Source: Cydia pomonella (taxonomy: Eukaryota; Arthropoda; Insecta; Lepidoptera; Tortricidae). From it: 64,000 bases of DNA. Below the pieces are notes generated by a model. It was not told the origin of the DNA. It was given only the letters and a program-made list of their open reading frames with translations, and did not search any database. How positions within the stretch are numbered: the stretch's first letter is position 1; each line of letters starts with the position of its first letter. A program made the position numbers and the translations under genes. The DNA is taken from NCBI RefSeq assembly GCF_033807575.1, contig NC_084713.1, forward strand, positions 20,187,389-20,251,388. The letters are read 5' to 3'. This document shows positions 43,160 through 54,393 of the stretch, one piece after another.

Positions 43160-44300
43160 TGTGCCTACGTATAATTCTGACTCTGACATCCTAATCTGTA
43201 ATGCATTTATTATTGTTGTAATTGTTTTAATATATTTTTTGTTGATTTTATTGTGTACCATATTGTAATTGTATTTGCATGCATTTAAGTAGGTATATTC
43301 TATTGCAAATAAAGTGATTGATCGAGAGAGTGGTTGAGAAGGGGAACAAGTAGAACAACTGAAATTTGTTCTTAGATGCTTTTTAAGTGGTTCCAAATTT
43401 ACACTGAGATTAGGCTAAATTTTAGTGGCATTTTCATTTATATTTGTTTGTTTTGTACCTACCTATCTTATCATTTACTTGTATTCCATACCTTAATTTT
43501 AAATATCATGAATACATGTTTTTTTTTTGTTGTTATAAAAACTTGATTAATAAAAACTATGCTATTATCACTTCCTACCATTTAACAAAAAATCATCTAA
43601 AATCCATTTTTCCTCTCCATATTCCATCTCAAAATCAACAGAAACACAAAGGAACCTCGTAACCTGATATAACACAGTTAAATGTTTACAAACGCTTTGT
43701 GTTTAGCGAAAATCAAACACGAATCGAGTGGCGCTTCACAAAAATACAGAAAGGGCCAGTAGCGAAATTGTGTAAACAACTTTGCAAGACATTTACTCAT
43801 CTCCAAAACGAAGTAACTGTATAACAAGTACGTATATCTCTCGTCGAGTAATGGTTCCTATGACAGTTCATTCGAGTGTATTTTGGTTGGGCTTATTTTA
43901 AATGATAATCACTAAAATATATGTTACGTGACAGCTACTTCATATACAAAATTAGGTGTCATAGGGACAATCAATCGCCGCTAGACTCGAGAGGTACATT
44001 TAGTTACTTGATTCTTTTTTCTTTTGAGTAAGGAAGTATGAAGGAATTTGTTTTAAGGTACTTGAGGCTAAGGTAAATGTTTGGCAAGCTTTTGTAGCAT
44101 CATGTTTTACCTGCAGTCACTCTAGTAGGTATATTCTCGAATGTCGGTACTTGATCTTACTAATTTATATTTGCAGGTGTGTTTGTTCTCTTAAGAGTTC
44201 TAAGTCTGATGTACCCGCAGAATTGATGATGACGTGATAGGTACACATAACCAAAGTCAGTGGTTAGCAGTAAGAGCTAAGTAAGCCGGAATTTGCTTAT
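43160..44300. other. No supported gene
   Basis: AT-rich. A LINE-tail-like TATTGCAAATAAAGTGATTG lies at 43302. The short frames are not supported. Confidence 0.4.
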
Positions 44301-44309
44301 TTTTCAAGT

Positions 44310-44515
44310 TTGAAGTATGACGTGGGGCACGTAAAACGTCCATCTTGGCGTCCCAGATACCGCTGGAGTGACGAAGTCTTAAAAGACCTGTCTACTTTCG
44401 GAATACCCAACTGGCGTGAAGTGGCGCAGAATAGGGCAGAGTGACACTCTCTTGTGTCAGAGGCCGAGATCCTGTTTAGGTCACTAAGCCAGTGAATTAA
44501 GTAAGTAAGTAAATT
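44310..44515 (+). pseudogene. LINE C-terminus (RTE-like), same family as 948-1192
   Basis: PSWRPRYRWSDEVLKDL, then IPNWREVAQNRAE, a TGA in place of the expected Trp codon, then HSLVSEAEILFRSLSQ and a stop at 44493-44495. The RYRWSD and NWREVAQ.RA blocks match the fragment at 948. A TAAG microsatellite tail follows (44496-44515). It is 5'-truncated and dead. Confidence 0.8.
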
Positions 44516-44749
44516 GAAGTGCCTGTGGGAATCGAGTAAAATGTTTAGGTAAGCTGGACGCCCCGCTATTTCAATGTCAACAACCTGGCTCATTGACATT
44601 TTTTCCAGCAACCGTGCACTACAATGCTGCTGTAATTGGAATGTTACCTTTAATTTGGCTACGCGCTGGGTTGGGTTAGTTTGCATTGATAATAGACGGT
44701 TGTGCTTTACCAGAGAATAAGTAATAGTACTAACATACCGGAAATAAAC

Positions 44750-45005
44750 TTCTTACAAAACTGAAGTTAAGTTTGACAGCGATTCAGGGATGAATCATGC
44801 TGTCCCTTTCTTATGTGTGGCACTATCCCTTTCGGGTATTTAGGGTCGTCAAAATTCAAGTCATTATTTCATCCGAGGTTGTGTACGCAAAGCGACGTCA
44901 AGTTGTGTGCCAACCATATTTGCTCGTAGCAATGCTGAACAAAACCGAGCCGAGAATGCCCGAAAGGATCAGTTTCGCCTCCCTGGCGATACTGGATGCA
45001 TAATG
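44750..45005 (+). other. Repeat-like block with a 68-codon frame
   Basis: The frame 44797-45003 is open, but its content (GAATCATGCTGTCCCTTTCT, ATCCCTTTCGGGTATTTAGG) resembles a moth interspersed repeat from memory. I do not propose a protein. Confidence 0.3.
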
Positions 45006-46235
45006 TGTTAAGCGTTGTTTTAAAACCAAAATACCACTTTCACAAGCCAGTTTCCATATCACTAAAATTACTTTCATCCTTGAAAGACCAAAATAAATTT
45101 GTCATCCAAATTAAGATATAAAATACGAGCATATCCGGCCTTTTCACCGCCAAAGCTTTATAATTTTTATTATGAGTGAAGTTATTATATAAGCAGCATG
45201 TGTTATCAATCGGCGGCCTTTTTGAACGTTATGAGAGACAGTCATAAAACTCGTGAAAAGTAACTGAGTGTTAGTAGATCTTATGCCTTTGAGGTAAGGT
45301 TCATGTGTGGACAAATAGTGTTCAGATGGTACTCGCGCAGCGGGAGAAAAGAGCTATAACCGCCATTGCTTTGTAAAATACAGGATGGTGTTATAAAATG
45401 GGCTAGTGTGAAGAAGAGTTTTGGCGAAATAAAAATATACTATCTAATCTAATAACTATCTAATCCCACAAATATAGTTATGCGTGTATTTTAAACGCTT
45501 TTAATATCAAACTTTATGTCCATTACATCTCGCACATATCTTTCTTTATTGTGATGTTTGGATGTAGAACCTTCGCGGCCGCATATCTGCCACGATTATG
45601 GCGTTCATTCCGTCACTCATTTTATCAAGGAAATTTACAAACACGGTGACGGCAACATAGACAACGCAACAGTAATGCAGCTGCAGTTGTTATCCAAACA
45701 ACACATCAAAGAAAGTTAATATCAACAGATTTTAATCGTATTCAAATACAAAGGTAATCCGCCACATTCAAATACAAAGGTAATCGTCAAAACACAAATG
45801 TAATCGGCACAAGCATCGTCACAAACTTATTCTACATTAATACTAAAACAACCCATAATTTCTGCACTAAGCTCCTACTCAAGTAACGCCCATCCCCACA
45901 CTGCATCAAGCCCGGCCCGAAAGTTCTCATTTTGCCGGCATTCCCACGCTGTATGATATTTTAAATTACCATCCCGTTTGTACGACTCATCCTGTATATA
46001 TACTACATATACGAACGATGCTGATTGGAACCACGTTTAAGCAACCGAGCGTTCAAAGCGTTTGCTTTTAATTAGAGGATATGAAAGCTGACGGGGAAGT
46101 AGGGGCTTACGTCGATGTCTGGATCGTGACTGTTTCTGTATTTGAGAGAAATGCTTCGAGAAAGAGATGACACAGACCGCTGCCAATCGATTTCAGGATA
46201 TAGAGAAAAATGTTAGACTCATAAACTTAAAATTT
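45006..46235. other. No supported gene; small tandem repeat
   Basis: ATTCAAATACAAAGGTAATC occurs at 45740 and 45766 with a weaker third copy near 45790. The rest is unremarkable. Confidence 0.45.
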
Positions 46236-46239
46236 AATA

Positions 46240-46315
46240 AACGTACGTTTACAGTTTACGGTTCAATTTCTAATGGTTAATGTTCAATTTCAATTAACGT
46301 TCGGTCAACACTGCC
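46240..46315. mobile_element. hAT-like MITE, right half only
   Basis: GTTTACAGTTTACGGTTCAA, TTCTAATGGTTAATG and TTAACGTTCGGTCAACACTG match the right half of the CAGTGTTGGCC family. The left half is deleted. Confidence 0.75.
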
Positions 46316-46604
46316 GCGTACCTACCTATCAATGGACTGCACCGTTACGTACATTACACCGTATATTGTTTATATTTTTGACATAGGTAGGAATTTTTTT
46401 GATATTGTATTTAGTATGATTATTTGATTGTTTTTTTTTTGTTTTTGTTTTAGGTATATGATTTATTTTTTCATTAATATTTAATTATGTTTAATGAATT
46501 ATGTATATATGTATTATATATTATCTTATACAATCTGACGATCTTTTTGTGAATTCATGTTATTTAGAAACATTGTGACATTGTTAAATATCATGTAATT
46601 TTCA

Positions 46605-46640
46605 ATGAGAAATAAATAAATCTATCTATCTATCTACAGC
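46605..46640 (+). repeat. TCTA microsatellite after a possible LINE tail
   Basis: GAGAAATAAATAAATCTATC followed by TCTA units. The preceding AT-rich 3'-UTR-like stretch (46320-46604) could be the end of a LINE. Confidence 0.5.
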
Positions 46641-47245
46641 CGTAGCGGCTAAACATACTTTATATAGATTATCCAAATACTTAAACGTTACTTGTATCTA
46701 GTTATTAAGTTAATAAAAAGAAAATAGTACTGTCCTGGAGTTTCTTCATACTTCATCAGAAGAGCTTAATTGTAGTAATCGTACAATTTGTGAAACACTG
46801 ATTTTAATTTGAAGCTAAAAAATACCTTATTTTGCATATCCTATATAATGTAACACAATAAAATTAAATCATTATCATGCAAACAACGAATGAAACCGGC
46901 TCCACACAATTATGTAACCCGAAGGCTTAACACGCCCTTTTTTCGTTTACCCTATATTAAAATTGCTTGGCAAGATCAAGGCAGTAAGAGACCTGATACC
47001 AGCGACTGTGGTTTCGTGAAGGAGTTCTCCAAGAAATCGTCTACCATTTTCCTTAATACGGGAATTATTTGAAGATTTGCAGAAATATGGGTTTATTTTC
47101 CGTGACAAGGGGTTAGAAGATCATCGACTTATGATGACGCTAAAGAAAATTAAATTAGTATATAAAATAAACTTGTACGAGACAGCCTGTGGAATATTTA
47201 CTTCTGACACGAATTGTTTACCTAAACATGGGAGATAATTTTGAA
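46641..47245. other. No supported gene
   Basis: A 60-codon frame at 46890-47072 shows no known motif. The remainder is AT-rich. Confidence 0.35.
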
Positions 47246-47249
47246 GAAC

Positions 47250-47375
47250 AATATTGAATATTAACGATTACAAATTGAACCGTAAACTGTAACCGCCCGT
47301 TTCGGTTTACAATTCAATTTGTAACGGTATTTTTTTAATATTTTCAATTTCAATTAACGTTCGGTCATACTGCGT
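47250..47375. mobile_element. hAT-like MITE, decayed copy
   Basis: ATTACAAATTGAACCGTAAA, CGGTTTACAATTCAATTTGT and AATTAACGTTCGGTCATACTG are recognisable. The left CAGTGTTGGCC end is lost. Confidence 0.75.
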
Positions 47376-47879
47376 ATATACAAGTTTACCTGTCGACTCG
47401 CCAAGCGTTTACTACACCACCTGTCTTGTCAGTCTTAAATGCAGACTCCGTCAGCCCATAATTCGAGTAATAAGTTGTCTCGATACGGTTACCGTATAAT
47501 CAGCGTCATCGTCTTTGTAACATTTATTCCGCGACGTAAGTAGCAATCATCATTACGAATCAATCGTCAGGCAGATGTGGAACAGTTACACTTATTATGA
47601 AGTCTTGACAGATTGTTGACAAGTGAAAATAAGCTTTGGTTTGATGTGGTTAGGGTTGGGAGTTGAATGTTTTGAATGTGAAGCCGTAGTTTTGAATAAG
47701 CTTTTATCGATCTAATCGCTTGAAGAGTTAAGCAATTATGCGCTATTCGATTGCACGTAATTGTTACAAATCTTATAATCTGTACCTATATAATTTAAAT
47801 AGACTTTCCGACTTCGTCCCTAGGTGTCGTTAAAAAGCGCCGCTGGGGAAAGCCCCGAAATTTTGAAAGGTAATAAATA

Positions 47880-48180
47880 TAAGGGCCTCGGTAGAGAGTA
47901 CCATTTCGTGTTCAAACTCTAGGTCCATCGGGTCCCAACGTTCACAAGTTTTTTGCAAAATTCGCGAAGCGACTGGTTGACGTAACTGATGGTGACCGAA
48001 GAGCTGGCGGCTTCCTCGCACAAAGTATTAGCATTGCGAGAGAACGAGGAAAGCTTCCAGCATTCTTGATATGATGCCTCAATGGCCTTTTTTAGTTTTA
48101 AGCTAGTTTTTTAATTTAGTTTAGTAGTTGTACAGTTATTGTAATACCTCTGTTTAAACCTATTATGTAAATAAATGATA
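47880..48180 (+). pseudogene. LINE C-terminus (LGP...RAGGFLAQ...IARERG type)
   Basis: The frame to the stop at 48072-48074 reads TLGPSGPNVHKFFAKFAKRL, VDVTDGDRRAGGFLAQ and SISIARERGKLPAFLI. The pattern LGP......F...I..RL....D.RA..FL.Q.ISIA..RG is a recurring C-terminus of metazoan non-LTR reverse transcriptases; its clade is not certain to me. The usual QRGNAASVMG end is altered here. An AT-rich 3' UTR with TTTAGTTTTAAGCTAGTTTT and AAATAAATG follows. The relative at 55060-55255 keeps QRGNAASVMG. Confidence 0.65.
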
Positions 48181-48204
48181 TATTACTGAAATAATTTTTT
48201 TATG

Positions 48205-48370
48205 TAATAGGCTGCAAACGAGCAGACGAGCCGCCTGATGGGAAGCAGTCATCGCCGCCCATGGACATAAGCAACATCGGAGGAGCCACTTATGCGTTGC
48301 CAACCTTTGAGAACCCTAAATACCTGCTTCTTGAAGAACCCCATGTCATAGCGCAAGGGAAACACCTCAG
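48205..48370 (+). repeat. Moth repeat 'R' (GAGCAGACGAGCCGCCTGATGG)
   Basis: GGCTGCAAACGAGCAGACGA, CGCCGCCCATGGACATAAGC, TATGCGTTGCCAACC and TTGAAGAACCCCATGTCATA. It is related in plan to repeat A (GCAAAC...CCTGATGG...GCGTTGCC). It is a common moth repeat from memory. Confidence 0.65.
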
Positions 48371-48435
48371 AAGGTAGCTCATTCCACAACTCATTCTTAG
48401 GGATTAAATTTCGAAAAATCCCGTCCCGTCCTTAG

Positions 48436-48597
48436 ATATATGTCAACGCCCTCAGTACCTACTCGATTACGATTGACACGCCAGAACGCGGATCCCTATA
48501 TTTTAGGATTTCACTAAATATATGTCAATGCCCTCAGTACTCGATTGCGATGGACACCCCAGAACACGCGGATCCCTATATTTAGGATGTCACTTAA
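48436..48597 (+). repeat. 82-bp tandem duplication
   Basis: ATATATGTCAACGCCCTCAG (48436) and ATATATGTCAATGCCCTCAG (48518) begin two units that share CGCGGATCCCTATATTT. It is non-coding. Confidence 0.85.
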
Positions 48598-48934
48598 TAT
48601 CGCACATTTAGTCGGTTGTGTAGGTGCATACAAAGGAAAATGCTCGGCGGGACGGAAAATGTGTGGCCATTATTCGCACTGGCGCTTCGAACGATTAAAT
48701 TCGTGTGTTCATCTGGTTTCCATCGATTGTTATTAATTTTGTCAATATGAGCAATGTAAGTTATATTCATTCATTTCGTATATGCATGACATTACACGTT
48801 AAAACATTTAAAAGATAAGATTAACACTTATCATTAATACATTTTTAATCATTGATAATAAGGAAAATACATATTTTGTTTGTTAGTGTTGTAATTGCTG
48901 ATGGTATGAGGTATGTGTGATATGTATATTTTTT

Positions 48935-49060
48935 TATACTACGTCGGTGGAAAACAAGCACACGGCCTGCCTGATGATAAGCAGTCTCCGTAGCTTTTGG
49001 ATGCCTGCAACTCCAGATGTGGTAAATGCGCATTGCCGACCGTAACACCCCGCAGAAAAC
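48935..49060 (+). repeat. Moth repeat 'A', decayed copy
   Basis: TATACTACGTCGGTGGAAAA, GCCTGATGATAAGCAGTCTC, CTGCAACTCCAGATGTGG and GCGCATTGCCGACC in order. Confidence 0.75.
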
Positions 49061-49271
49061 ACAACATTATCAGTGCGGTCTTGTTTTATATGTAATAAAT
49101 ATTGTTTTTTTTTTTTATTTGAAACTCTCAAAAGCAAATGTTATTAACAATAAAATCTAGATGGATCGATTCTTCGCCTTCGTGAGCCATTAGTTTGAAA
49201 ATTTCATCGCATCACATTTGAATACTCGGTGAAATTAATTACTTTAAGATGAACAAATTGTCGTTTTCATA

Positions 49272-49393
49272 CAGTGTTGGCCAAAATGTTCATGCAATCG
49301 ATCACTAACCATTGCAAATTAATGTATGTAACAGTTTACGGTTCAATTTGTAATGGTTATTGGTCAATTGCAATTAACATTCGGCCAACACGG
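49272..49393. mobile_element. hAT-like MITE with an exact 8-bp target duplication
   Basis: It runs from CAGTGTTGGCC to GGCCAACACGG. TTTTCATA lies at 49264-49271 and 49394-49401, identical on both sides. This is the best evidence that the CAGTGTTGGCC family uses hAT-type integration. Confidence 0.9.
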
Positions 49394-49399
49394 TTTTCA

Positions 49400-50220
49400 T
49401 ACGCCCCTATATTGTAAATTTCATAGAAATCGCTAAAGCCATTTTGACAAATTATTTAAAAATAATTATAAAAAATATGATAGATTATTATAAATTATAA
49501 AAAATATGATAGATTATTTGCCGGTACTAAACAAAAATAAAAATAAGTTTTTATTACTGCCACATGCCAAATTCTTCTTTGGTATCAAGACTCTATGCGA
49601 ATCATTCAAATTTAATACAACGCTATGTTTCCCATTCAATTACGTAAAGCAAAATCAACTATGCCAATTTTATAGGTAATATACCGACACACGAAAACGT
49701 TTATCAATATCATTAAGTATAATGTTGATCATTAACAACAAACATATCAAAAGTACATTTAAAGACATTCGAAGTATCGAATAAAACAATTTGTCACCTG
49801 ATAAAATCCGTCTGGATACATTAAGTCAGTGAATTTATAAAACAATTTTATTGCTTCTACCTTGGGTTTATTCTCTTTGCAAGCACAGATTACTTAACAC
49901 AATAGCAGATATGCAAGTGTTAAACAAAAAAAACATTGTCTTCCTCATAGATTTCATACTAGTCGAACTATTTCTTGTTTCAGTTTCTCCTTATAAGTAA
50001 ACTAACATTATCTAATTGAATTTTAAAAGCCATTTTCATTACCTGAGACAGTGCAATAACCATGCAATGGGAGATTAAAGATTCAATCAAAAACACGCAT
50101 GTAAAAGTAGTTATTACATATTATAATCATAGAGCTGGCATACCAGGTATAACAAGGTCCTCGTCTTCAATGATGTCGTAATGCTTGATTACGTTGTTTT
50201 TACCAACGTAATAGGTAATA
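49400..50220. other. No supported gene
   Basis: AT-rich. A small tandem AAAATATGATAGATTATT occurs twice at 49473-49520. Confidence 0.4.
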
Positions 50221-50223
50221 GTA

Positions 50224-50450
50224 CATTACGATACAAGTGCGAAAAATAGGAAATTCGAAACGAGTGGCGATAAATTAAAACACGACCGAAGGGAGTGTTA
50301 AATCGACACGAGTTGCGAATTACCTATTCGCACATGTATCGTACAACGTTTTACAGTACATATGGCCCTTTAAATGTTCGACACAGTAACATAATATGCT
50401 ACTTCTCGCACTAGTGCTATAAAGTAGCCCCATATGTACTGTAAAAGACT
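50224..50450 (+). mobile_element. Foldback repeat 'D', copy 2
   Basis: TACGATACAAGTGCGAAAAA, CGACACGAGTTGCGAATTAC, TTTTACAGTACATATGGCCC and CCCCATATGTACTGTAAAAG. This is nearly identical to the minus-strand copy at 59184-59410. Confidence 0.85.
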
Positions 50451-50521
50451 TTTTTACCACACCAGCTGCCAACAAACCACTCTGTGGTTCGGCAGAAGAA
50501 TAATGTAAAATCGTAGGTCAC

Positions 50522-50997
50522 TAGATAAGTTTTGCAATTGACAAATTGACAAATATGGAAGCAATGAAGTGGCCTATCACATATGTGAAATTATCTATGA
50601 AAAGGGACCTTATTGTCGATGGCGCTTACGCCGCACTGCGTAGCGCGGCGTTGTTTATAATATGGGAGCATTGTTGATAATGGCAATAAGGTCCCTTTTT
50701 ATACATAATATCACATATATTTTATAAAACTATATTTCCATAGACAATGTTTGGCCCGAAAACATTTACTTTATTTATAAATTTACTTATTAAAAAATAG
50801 ATTTTAACTTTGAAAACGTCGGCGTGGGCTAAGGATTTTTCGAGGACATTTTCATTTCATACAAAGTTAAGATTTTTTAATATATATATTTAAAAAGAAA
50901 GTAAATGTTTTCCGGCCAATCATTGTCTATGAAAATATAGTTTTAGTATATGTGATGACCTCAATGTTTCATATTTGTCTATTGCAAAACTTATCTA
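50522..50997. mobile_element. Foldback element with ~140-bp inverted arms, interrupted
   Basis: The left arm TAGATAAGTTTTGCAATTGA ... TATCACATAT and, after an insertion, AAAACTATATTTCCATAGAC and GAAAACATTTACTTT are matched inverted by 50890-50997. The middle is AT-rich. The left arm is split by a smaller MITE (50585-50708), but the right arm is not. Confidence 0.8.
50585..50708. mobile_element. MITE, AAAAGGGACCTTATTG family, nested
   Basis: The inverted words AAAAGGGACCTTATTGTC and GGCAATAAGGTCCCTTTTT lie near the ends. The direct repeat TATCACATAT is found on both sides (50575-50584 and 50709-50718), while the intact right arm of the host element has a single ATCACATAT. I recall the family as common in moths. 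Confidence 0.8.
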
Positions 50998-51043
50998 AGG
51001 CACGTCATAAGGCAAAACATAATTAATTAACTAAAAAAAGGCT

Positions 51044-51180
51044 CTCTCTAGAACACACCCATGACTCAGGAACAAATATCCATGCTCATCATACGAATAA
51101 ATGCCCTTACCAGGATTTGAACCCGGGACCATCAGCTTCGTAGGCAGGATCACTACCCACTAGGCCAAACCGGTCGTCAA
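51044..51180 (-). mobile_element. tRNA-derived SINE 'C', head half (minus)
   Basis: CCATGACTCAGGAACAAATA, CCTTACCAGGATTTGAACCC (reversed B box) and CACTACCCACTAGGCCAAAC (reversed A-box region). The 3' half is missing. Confidence 0.85.
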
Positions 51181-51920
51181 ACGTCAAAAGCAATAAGTTG
51201 GCGCAGCACGAAATTAATCAACTCATCAGCAAACATACAAAAAAATGTATACATATATTTATATTACAATACAAGTATATGGTTTTTAACGTTAGAAAAT
51301 CTCACAATATTTTCTGTAATACCGTTTTCAGGAAAATGATTAGGTCAGTAAAAGATTCGGTAGTAAATAAGGAGCTTACGGGGCTAGATGGATGGGCCGT
51401 GTTTTTTGTAAGGGTAATACGGGGCAAGTCGGTCCCAGGGGGTGTTGGCCTTTTAAAATAGTAATATTTTTTAGGTAAGTAACATTTTATAATATTTTTT
51501 TGTGATACCGTTAATTTCCTCAATATTGAATGGCTTGAAAAACTGTTATTTACCAAACTGAAGTGAAGAGAAGAAAACGCCCAGCATAATTAGTAATTAA
51601 ATATAGACAGCTTTGAAAATAATTGAGGCTTTTTCAAGTCATGCAATTTTGGGGACGTTCAAGGTAATTTTGAGACGTTCAAGAAGTTCTATGTACACCA
51701 GGCATAACAGACACCAGGTATTTACAAAATAAAAAGTCAATTCCTCTTGTAATAGAACATATAATTTATATAACATTACAATTGTACTTTTTTAATCATT
51801 AATAAAAGAAATGAATTAATAAACATGAGTACTCATTTATAGCTTGCTTTTGAATAAATGTTTGACTTATAATCCCTTTAAACCTCACTCCTGCTAAACC
51901 TGCGAAAAATTTATTTACTA
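51181..51920. other. No supported gene
   Basis: The frames at 51198-51461 (plus) and 51302-51556 (minus) overlap and have no motifs. Confidence 0.35.
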
Positions 51921-51924
51921 TTCA

Positions 51925-52115
51925 AGTGCGGAAAATTCGCAACAATAGGTGAACCACGACCGAAAGGATGTATTTTAACCGACACGAGTTGCGAATTACC
52001 TATTTGTACATGTATCATACAATGTTTTACAGTACATATGGCCCTTTAAACTTTCGACATAGGCAGGTACGGAAAGTGCTCATTAATTATTCATGTAGCA
52101 CCATATGTACTGTAA
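51925..52115 (+). mobile_element. Foldback repeat 'D', shortened copy 3
   Basis: CGACACGAGTTGCGAATTAC, TTTTACAGTACATATGGCCC and CACCATATGTACTGTAAAC match the family. The first module has an internal deletion. It directly precedes the LINE end at 52129. Confidence 0.75.
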
Positions 52116-52128
52116 ACAATATTTTTAG

Positions 52129-52690
52129 AAACCAGATCGTCAGTTCATCTTATTGAAAGAAACGCCGGCATATGGACCCGAGCCCATCATACCCCTACCA
52201 ATATCCTATATACATAACCAGCTAGACCTACATCACAGACAACTGCACAATAAATACTGGAATGAAATGGACACATGCAGGCAGGATATTTTACCGGAAC
52301 AGAACCACAAACTCACCAAAATACTACTGAAAACACTTAGACACCAACTACGTAAAATAGTAGGATTAATTACAGGACATAACACACTTAACAAACACCT
52401 ACACAATATGGGTAAAATAGACAGCCCCATGTGCAGAGCGTGCATGGAAGAAGAAGAAACAACAAAACATATTCTCCTAGACTGCAAACAGGTAGAAGTA
52501 TACAGGAACAAATACCTAGGGACTCCGTGCACACTAGGAGAGGCTATTAGCATCCTGAAAACTTTGCTAGGCTTCGTGGAGGAGCTGGGGTGGTTAGAAT
52601 AGCGCTACCTCGTTTCACGCAAAATAGGCACAATGGTTGTCGATTTGCGGAAAAGGCCCAGAAGCACTAACACTAACTAACTCACCTTAT
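52129..52690 (+). CDS. LINE C-terminal domain with a zinc-knuckle-like motif, open
   Basis: The frame is open from 52129 to the stop at 52600-52602 (157 codons): GPEPIIPLP, KYWNEMDTCRQ, LRKIVGLITGHNTLNKHLHN, then C-x2-C-x7-H-x4-C in MCRACMEEEETTKHILLDCK. This region follows the RT (and often RNase H) in R1-, Loa- and I-related LINEs, where LTGH...L...G....C..C...EET..H.L..C is a conserved end. It is 5'-truncated, so RT and any RNase H are missing. The 3' UTR (GCAAAATAGGCACAATGG, AAAAGGCCCAGAAGCACTAA) ends in CTAA/TAAC units at 52668-52682. It has no internal stop, so it is fairly recent. Confidence 0.85.
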
Positions 52691-53205
52691 TGAAAGACCA
52701 CGCTGTATTTTCTAAACTATAATAGTGGTCCAATTTTCCCCATTCCCCCCTTCTTTATCCTAACAGACAATACCAGCCTTAAGTTTCGTAACGGCCTCAT
52801 CACAGTTAAGTCTGTATTTCCAAACGACGGAAAGTAGATAAGTCGAAAAATTCCCTTTCAGATTTATTGGTAATCTTGTTTGTTGCTTTTATTGTTTTCG
52901 CACTGTAATGAATTAGGTGCCCTCTGGGGGAGAAAATGCAACATTAGGCTCGATACGGTTGATGTTGTTTTGTATAAAATCACTGAAGGGATGATTTTCA
53001 TTTTATTGTATTTTTTTCGTCAGAATTATGTCCTACAACATATACCTCTAAGATACGAAAATGCGTAGTATTTTTGTTGAGAATGACACACAATTTTTTG
53101 GCCCGAATTGAGATTTCGTATTTATATTGCTGTTTAAACTTACAAATTTGTATCAAAAACTGACGAAAAACAATACAACAAACATTGACTTATGTGTTAC
53201 TTCTT
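52691..53205. other. No supported gene
   Basis: AT-rich with nothing recognisable. Confidence 0.4.
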
Positions 53206-53208
53206 AAG

Positions 53209-53625
53209 ACGGGCCTTACGGGCACTAATAATGGTGGCCGTTTCCGCCGTTAGGCTGCGACGGCTGTAGCAGGTCGTTCCCCACTGATGTTGGGAGGTCA
53301 TTCCACGTCTTTGTGTGGACGTGTCTGCTGCTGGTGAAGGCCAGTTCTTCGCTACCGATCGTTACCCAACCCCACGACGCCTAGCCTGGTGATACCGTTT
53401 GAGCGGGGCCAGGTTTCGGGGCCGCGGCGAAAGCGACCGGTAGCTTAGCTAGTTTAGCGGTGTCACGCACGAATTTGAGTCAATCATGCAGTCTCACGCA
53501 ACTACGCAACGCGCGTGATGCGAATTCATCAACCATCGCGTTGTGGCGTTAGACTGCACGATCAGCTAGAATTCGTGTGCGTGACACCGCTGCACTGGCA
53601 CCATCCTTAGGCCCGTAAGGCCCGT
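53209..53625. mobile_element. GC-rich element with ACGGGCCTTACGGGC ends, interrupted
   Basis: ACGGGCCTTACGGGC at 53209-53223 is repeated inverted at 53611-53625 (GCCCGTAAGGCCCGT), with imperfect pairing continuing through TAAT.GGTG. The interior is GC-rich. The minus strand contains AFTSSRHVHTKTWNDLPTS, reminiscent of the F..S....WN.LP end of Jockey-type ORF2, so part of the cargo may be a LINE end. A smaller MITE lies at 53456-53591. Confidence 0.55.
53456..53591. mobile_element. MITE, AGCGGTGTCACGCACGAATT, nested
   Basis: AGCGGTGTCACGCACGAATT and the inverted AATTCGTGTGCGTGACACCGCT bound 136 bp. The inner parts TGCAGTCT.ACGC and GCGT.AGACTGCA also pair. No target duplication is evident. 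Confidence 0.8.
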
Positions 53626-53649
53626 ATTTACGAAGTAATATATAAGTAA

Positions 53650-53912
53650 ATAAATAAATAAATATTATAGGACATTATTACACAAATTGACTAAGTCCCA
53701 CAGTAAGCTCAATAAGGCTTGTGTTGAGGGTACTTAGACAACGATATATATAATATATAAATATCTATAAATACTTAAATACATAGAAAACACCCATGAC
53801 TCAGGAACAAATATCCATGCTCATCACACAAATACATGCCCTTACCAGGATTTGAATCCGGGACCATCAACTTCGGAGGCAGGGTCACTACCCACTAGGC
53901 CAAACCGGTCGT
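53650..53912 (-). mobile_element. tRNA-derived SINE 'C', full length (minus)
   Basis: An AAATAAATAAATAAAT tail is followed by CACAAATTGACTAAGTCCCA, ACTCAGGAACAAATATCCAT, ACCAGGATTTGAATCC (reversed B box) and CACTACCCACTAGGCC. It is complete, and a close match to 12397-12668. Confidence 0.9.
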
Positions 53913-53914
53913 CG

Positions 53915-54390
53915 TAAGTCAATGACAACAAAATAAAAATGATATTTTATGAACATTGTCTTTGTTATGCCTCAAAGGGCAAAACGTATCTTATATTCGG
54001 CGATTTTATTACAGTTCAGTTATGATAAAAATATAATATATTTTTATTGTTCGTTACGGACAGTTGCTGGGGCAAAAAAGGTTCTTGGAGACAGACATAG
54101 CCTAGGTAAAGTGGACGAAAGGTCTGGTCCTGGTAACATTATGCTATTGTTTTCTAAGGGTCTTTCGTTCAGTAACTACCAGCGCTTTTGGGTGTCCGTT
54201 TACAGCTTTTTGGTAATGAGCACCTGAAATCAGAGACACAGAAATATTATTTGCTGTGTTTTTATATTATTGTAGCAAGATATAATAAGGACACAGGTTA
54301 AAGTTACACTACACAGGTTAGGAGGGAATTGTAGCAGGTTAAAGTGAGTTTTAATATATATTAATATATGAAATATGAAAGCCGCCTCTG
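53915..54390. other. No supported gene
   Basis: A 92-codon plus frame at 53949-54227 has no motif. The rest is AT-rich. Confidence 0.35.
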
Positions 54391-54393
54391 AGC

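Noticed and set aside
52233..52553. 106-codon minus frame
   Set aside because: Antisense shadow of the LINE C-terminal frame at 52129-52602, which has the zinc-knuckle spacing.
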